The notes under the pieces were generated by a model, which was not told the DNA's origin, did not search any database, and saw only the letters and a list, made by a program, of their open reading frames with translations. A stretch of 64,000 nucleotides of DNA from Fontibacterium medardense (GTDB lineage: Bacteria; Pseudomonadota; Alphaproteobacteria; Pelagibacterales; Pelagibacteraceae): NCBI GenBank assembly GCA_965235075.1, contig OZ249404.1:806001-870000 (forward strand), read 5' to 3'. This document shows, piece by piece, positions 62,415 through 64,000 of this stretch (position 1 is the stretch's first letter; every line of letters starts with the position of its first letter). The position numbers were made by a program, and so were the translations under genes.

Positions 62415-63617
62415 ATGCAAACAAACAATTGGAATTGGCTAAAACTTATTGCCATTGGCAGAATATTATCCTCTCTAACCTTTTTTATGTACGTTGGTTC
62501 TATAGAACATTTAATTACTACGTGGGAATTATCTGCGACAGAGGCTGGTTTAATACAAACCTCTTTAGTTATAGGGTTTGCTATTGCTCTATTTATAAGT
62601 TCGTATTGTTCAGATTTTTATAATCCAAATAGAATTCTTTCTATTTATTTAATTATAAATTTTTTATCCAGTTTTGTTTTTTATTTAATTGCTAAAGATT
62701 TTTGGACGGCAAGTTTTATTAATTTTTTTATTGGTTTTGCTCAAGGGGGAATCTATGGACCTTCTATACTCTTAGTATCTGAAAAATTTAAATCAAAAAA
62801 CAAAGGTACTGCCATGGGAGTAATGCTTGGCAGTCAATCCTTTGGTTATGCAATATCTTTGTCTTTGAGCTATGTTATTACAACTAACTATGGTTATAAA
62901 ATAAGTTTTTTAACTGCATCTTTAATTAGTCTTGTTGGAGCAGTTATTCTATTAACAGCCGTATATGAAGATTTTTTAAAAAAATATAAATTTTCAGAAT
63001 CAAATAAAAAATTTTCTTTAAATCAAAATACTAAAACAAAATTTTTAATAACAGGATATACCGCTCATGCTATCGAACTATTTGGTTTGTGGTCTTGGCT
63101 GCCAGTTTTTTTAAGCATTATAATTGTAAATAAAATATCTATCACTGCTGTAGGGGTTGGTATTATTATTGGGTTTGCAATTCATTTATCTGGTGTTTTC
63201 TCTTCTATAATTGCAGGATATCTTTCTGACAGTTTAGGAAGGAAAAAAATTCTAGTTTCTTTTTCATTGTTTAGCGCAATTTTATCTTTTTTGATCGGTT
63301 GGACAGCGGAATTAAATTTATTTTTAATTGTTATAATTTGTATTTTTTACAGCTTTTTTGCAATTGGAGATTCTGGTGTTTTGACTGCCGCGTTGACTGA
63401 GAGTACACCTAAATATTGTGTGGGCAGAACTGTTGCTTATCGTTCTATTTTAGGAATTGGATTTGGATCTATAACGCCTGCTGTCTTTGGATTTATTATT
63501 GATATTACAAATAATCACCAGTCTATCAACTCAGAAACAAATTGGATTTTTGCATTTTCGTTCTTAGGTGTCGCTGGGTTAATTGCAACTTTTTGCGCGT
63601 CTAGATTTAAATCTTAA
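62415..63617 (+). CDS. MFS transporter
   Basis: 400 aa with twelve hydrophobic helices. The loop between helices 2 and 3 is shortened (SSYCSDFYNPNRIL). The second-half counterpart reads GYLSDSLGRKKILVSFSLF, a clear MFS motif. It is of the type that imports small organic substrates or exports drugs; the substrate is unknown. It diverges from the tRNA and its end overlaps the next gene by 11 bases. Confidence 0.88.
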   Translation: MQTNNWNWLKLIAIGRILSSLTFFMYVGSIEHLITTWELSATEAGLIQTSLVIGFAIALFISSYCSDFYNPNRILSIYLIINFLSSFVFYLIAKDFWTASFINFFIGFAQGGIYGPSILLVSEKFKSKNKGTAMGVMLGSQSFGYAISLSLSYVITTNYGYKISFLTASLISLVGAVILLTAVYEDFLKKYKFSESNKKFSLNQNTKTKFLITGYTAHAIELFGLWSWLPVFLSIIIVNKISITAVGVGIIIGFAIHLSGVFSSIIAGYLSDSLGRKKILVSFSLFSAILSFLIGWTAELNLFLIVIICIFYSFFAIGDSGVLTAALTESTPKYCVGRTVAYRSILGIGFGSITPAVFGFIIDITNNHQSINSETNWIFAFSFLGVAGLIATFCASRFKS

Positions 63618-64000
63618 CAAAAACAATTTTATTAAATAACCCCTGAAATTTTTTGTACAAAAAGAGTATTAGAAAAACAATTAATAAGGAAAAAATTACT
63701 CTAAAAAATAACACACCAGAAATGTGACCTCCAATAATAATCATTAAGATACTATCTTCAATAACAGCATGTACTAAATTTAATAAAGATAAAGAAAGTA
63801 GAATACTTTGTTTGTTAATTGATCCTGATTTTGCTTCTTTAATTAACAATCCCCCTCCAAATTGAAGACCAATGGTTAAACCAACAATAATGATATTGAT
63901 TGCACTAGAACTAATCCCCATTAACTTTAATGGATTTGCAAGAAGTCTTTTGATTAAATTTTCAACACCAATTTTTTTTAAAAGATTTAAAGAAAAAACT
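63607..64000 (-). CDS. nucleoside-recognition (Gate) domain membrane protein, C-terminal part
   Basis: The frame is open to the right edge, so the N-terminus is outside the window; an internal ATG at 63921 is not the start, because sense codons (FSLNLLKKIGVENLIKRLLA) continue upstream. The visible 130 residues contain hydrophobic helices and the Gate-type motif NLVHAVIEDSILMIIIGGHI, a conserved H-x4-EDS/T stretch. Such proteins are nucleoside or sugar transporter-like. Function unspecified. Confidence 0.68.
   Translation of the reverse strand, partial: VFSLNLLKKIGVENLIKRLLANPLKLMGISSSAINIIIVGLTIGLQFGGGLLIKEAKSGSINKQSILLSLSLLNLVHAVIEDSILMIIIGGHISGVLFFRVIFSLLIVFLILFLYKKFQGLFNKIVFVKI

Overview
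This 64 kb window looks like part of a streamlined alphaproteobacterial chromosome, most likely a Pelagibacterales (SAR11) genome. The base composition is very AT-rich, intergenic gaps are short, and many neighbouring genes overlap by 1-23 bases. The gene set also fits: gcrA, a TRAP transporter beside a succinate-semialdehyde-type dehydrogenase, plant-type gshA followed by gshB, and a PlcP/Agt phosphate-starvation lipid-remodelling pair. The taxonomic call rests on gene content and composition only; no rRNA gene is present. I see no phage, IS element or CRISPR array.

Layout. 1-1.6 kb: glutamate synthase (gltD, then the edge of gltB). 1.8-8.6 kb: envelope genes (uppP, kdsD-lptC-lptB), RNase D, a frameshifted family-9 glycosyltransferase, a tiny ArfA-like ORF and a secreted nuclease. 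8.6-18 kb: housekeeping genes (prpD, a MazG-like protein, HIT, rlmJ, mgtE, a YajQ-family protein, a rhodanese, a gabD-like gene). 18-21.8 kb: a dctPQM TRAP operon ending in a 2-keto-4-pentenoate-hydratase-like gene. 22-39.5 kb: transporters, an extremely lysine-rich coiled-coil protein, a DapA-family aldolase, an intact GT9 gene, oligopeptidase B, glutathione synthesis, DNA repair, methionine-sulfoxide and sulfur-transfer enzymes, an RND pump with a hairpin-less adaptor, and a frameshifted cutA. 39.6-44.6 kb: gpmA, argD-argF-nucleotidyltransferase, an ABC permease and gcrA.

44.6-61.6 kb is the most coherent part: a phosphate block. It carries ppx and ppk1 (polyphosphate), sixA, phoR-pstSCAB-phoU-phoB, olsB-olsA (ornithine lipids), plcP-agt (phospholipid breakdown and glycolipid synthesis) and a YegS-type lipid kinase. 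Four PhoB-like half-sites spaced exactly 11 bp lie in front of pstS, and four weaker ones lie in front of olsB. A two-half-site candidate lies in front of plcP. Together the genes can sense phosphate, import it, store it as polyphosphate, and replace phospholipids with phosphorus-free lipids.

The right end holds a small DoxX gene, tRNA-Arg(ACG), an MFS transporter and a truncated nucleoside-recognition (Gate) membrane protein. Further points of note are three single-base frameshifts in two genes (two of them in A9 runs), intercistronic hairpins after both solute-binding-protein genes, two DnaA boxes before gcrA, and a predicted ~100-nt structured RNA before the lipid kinase.
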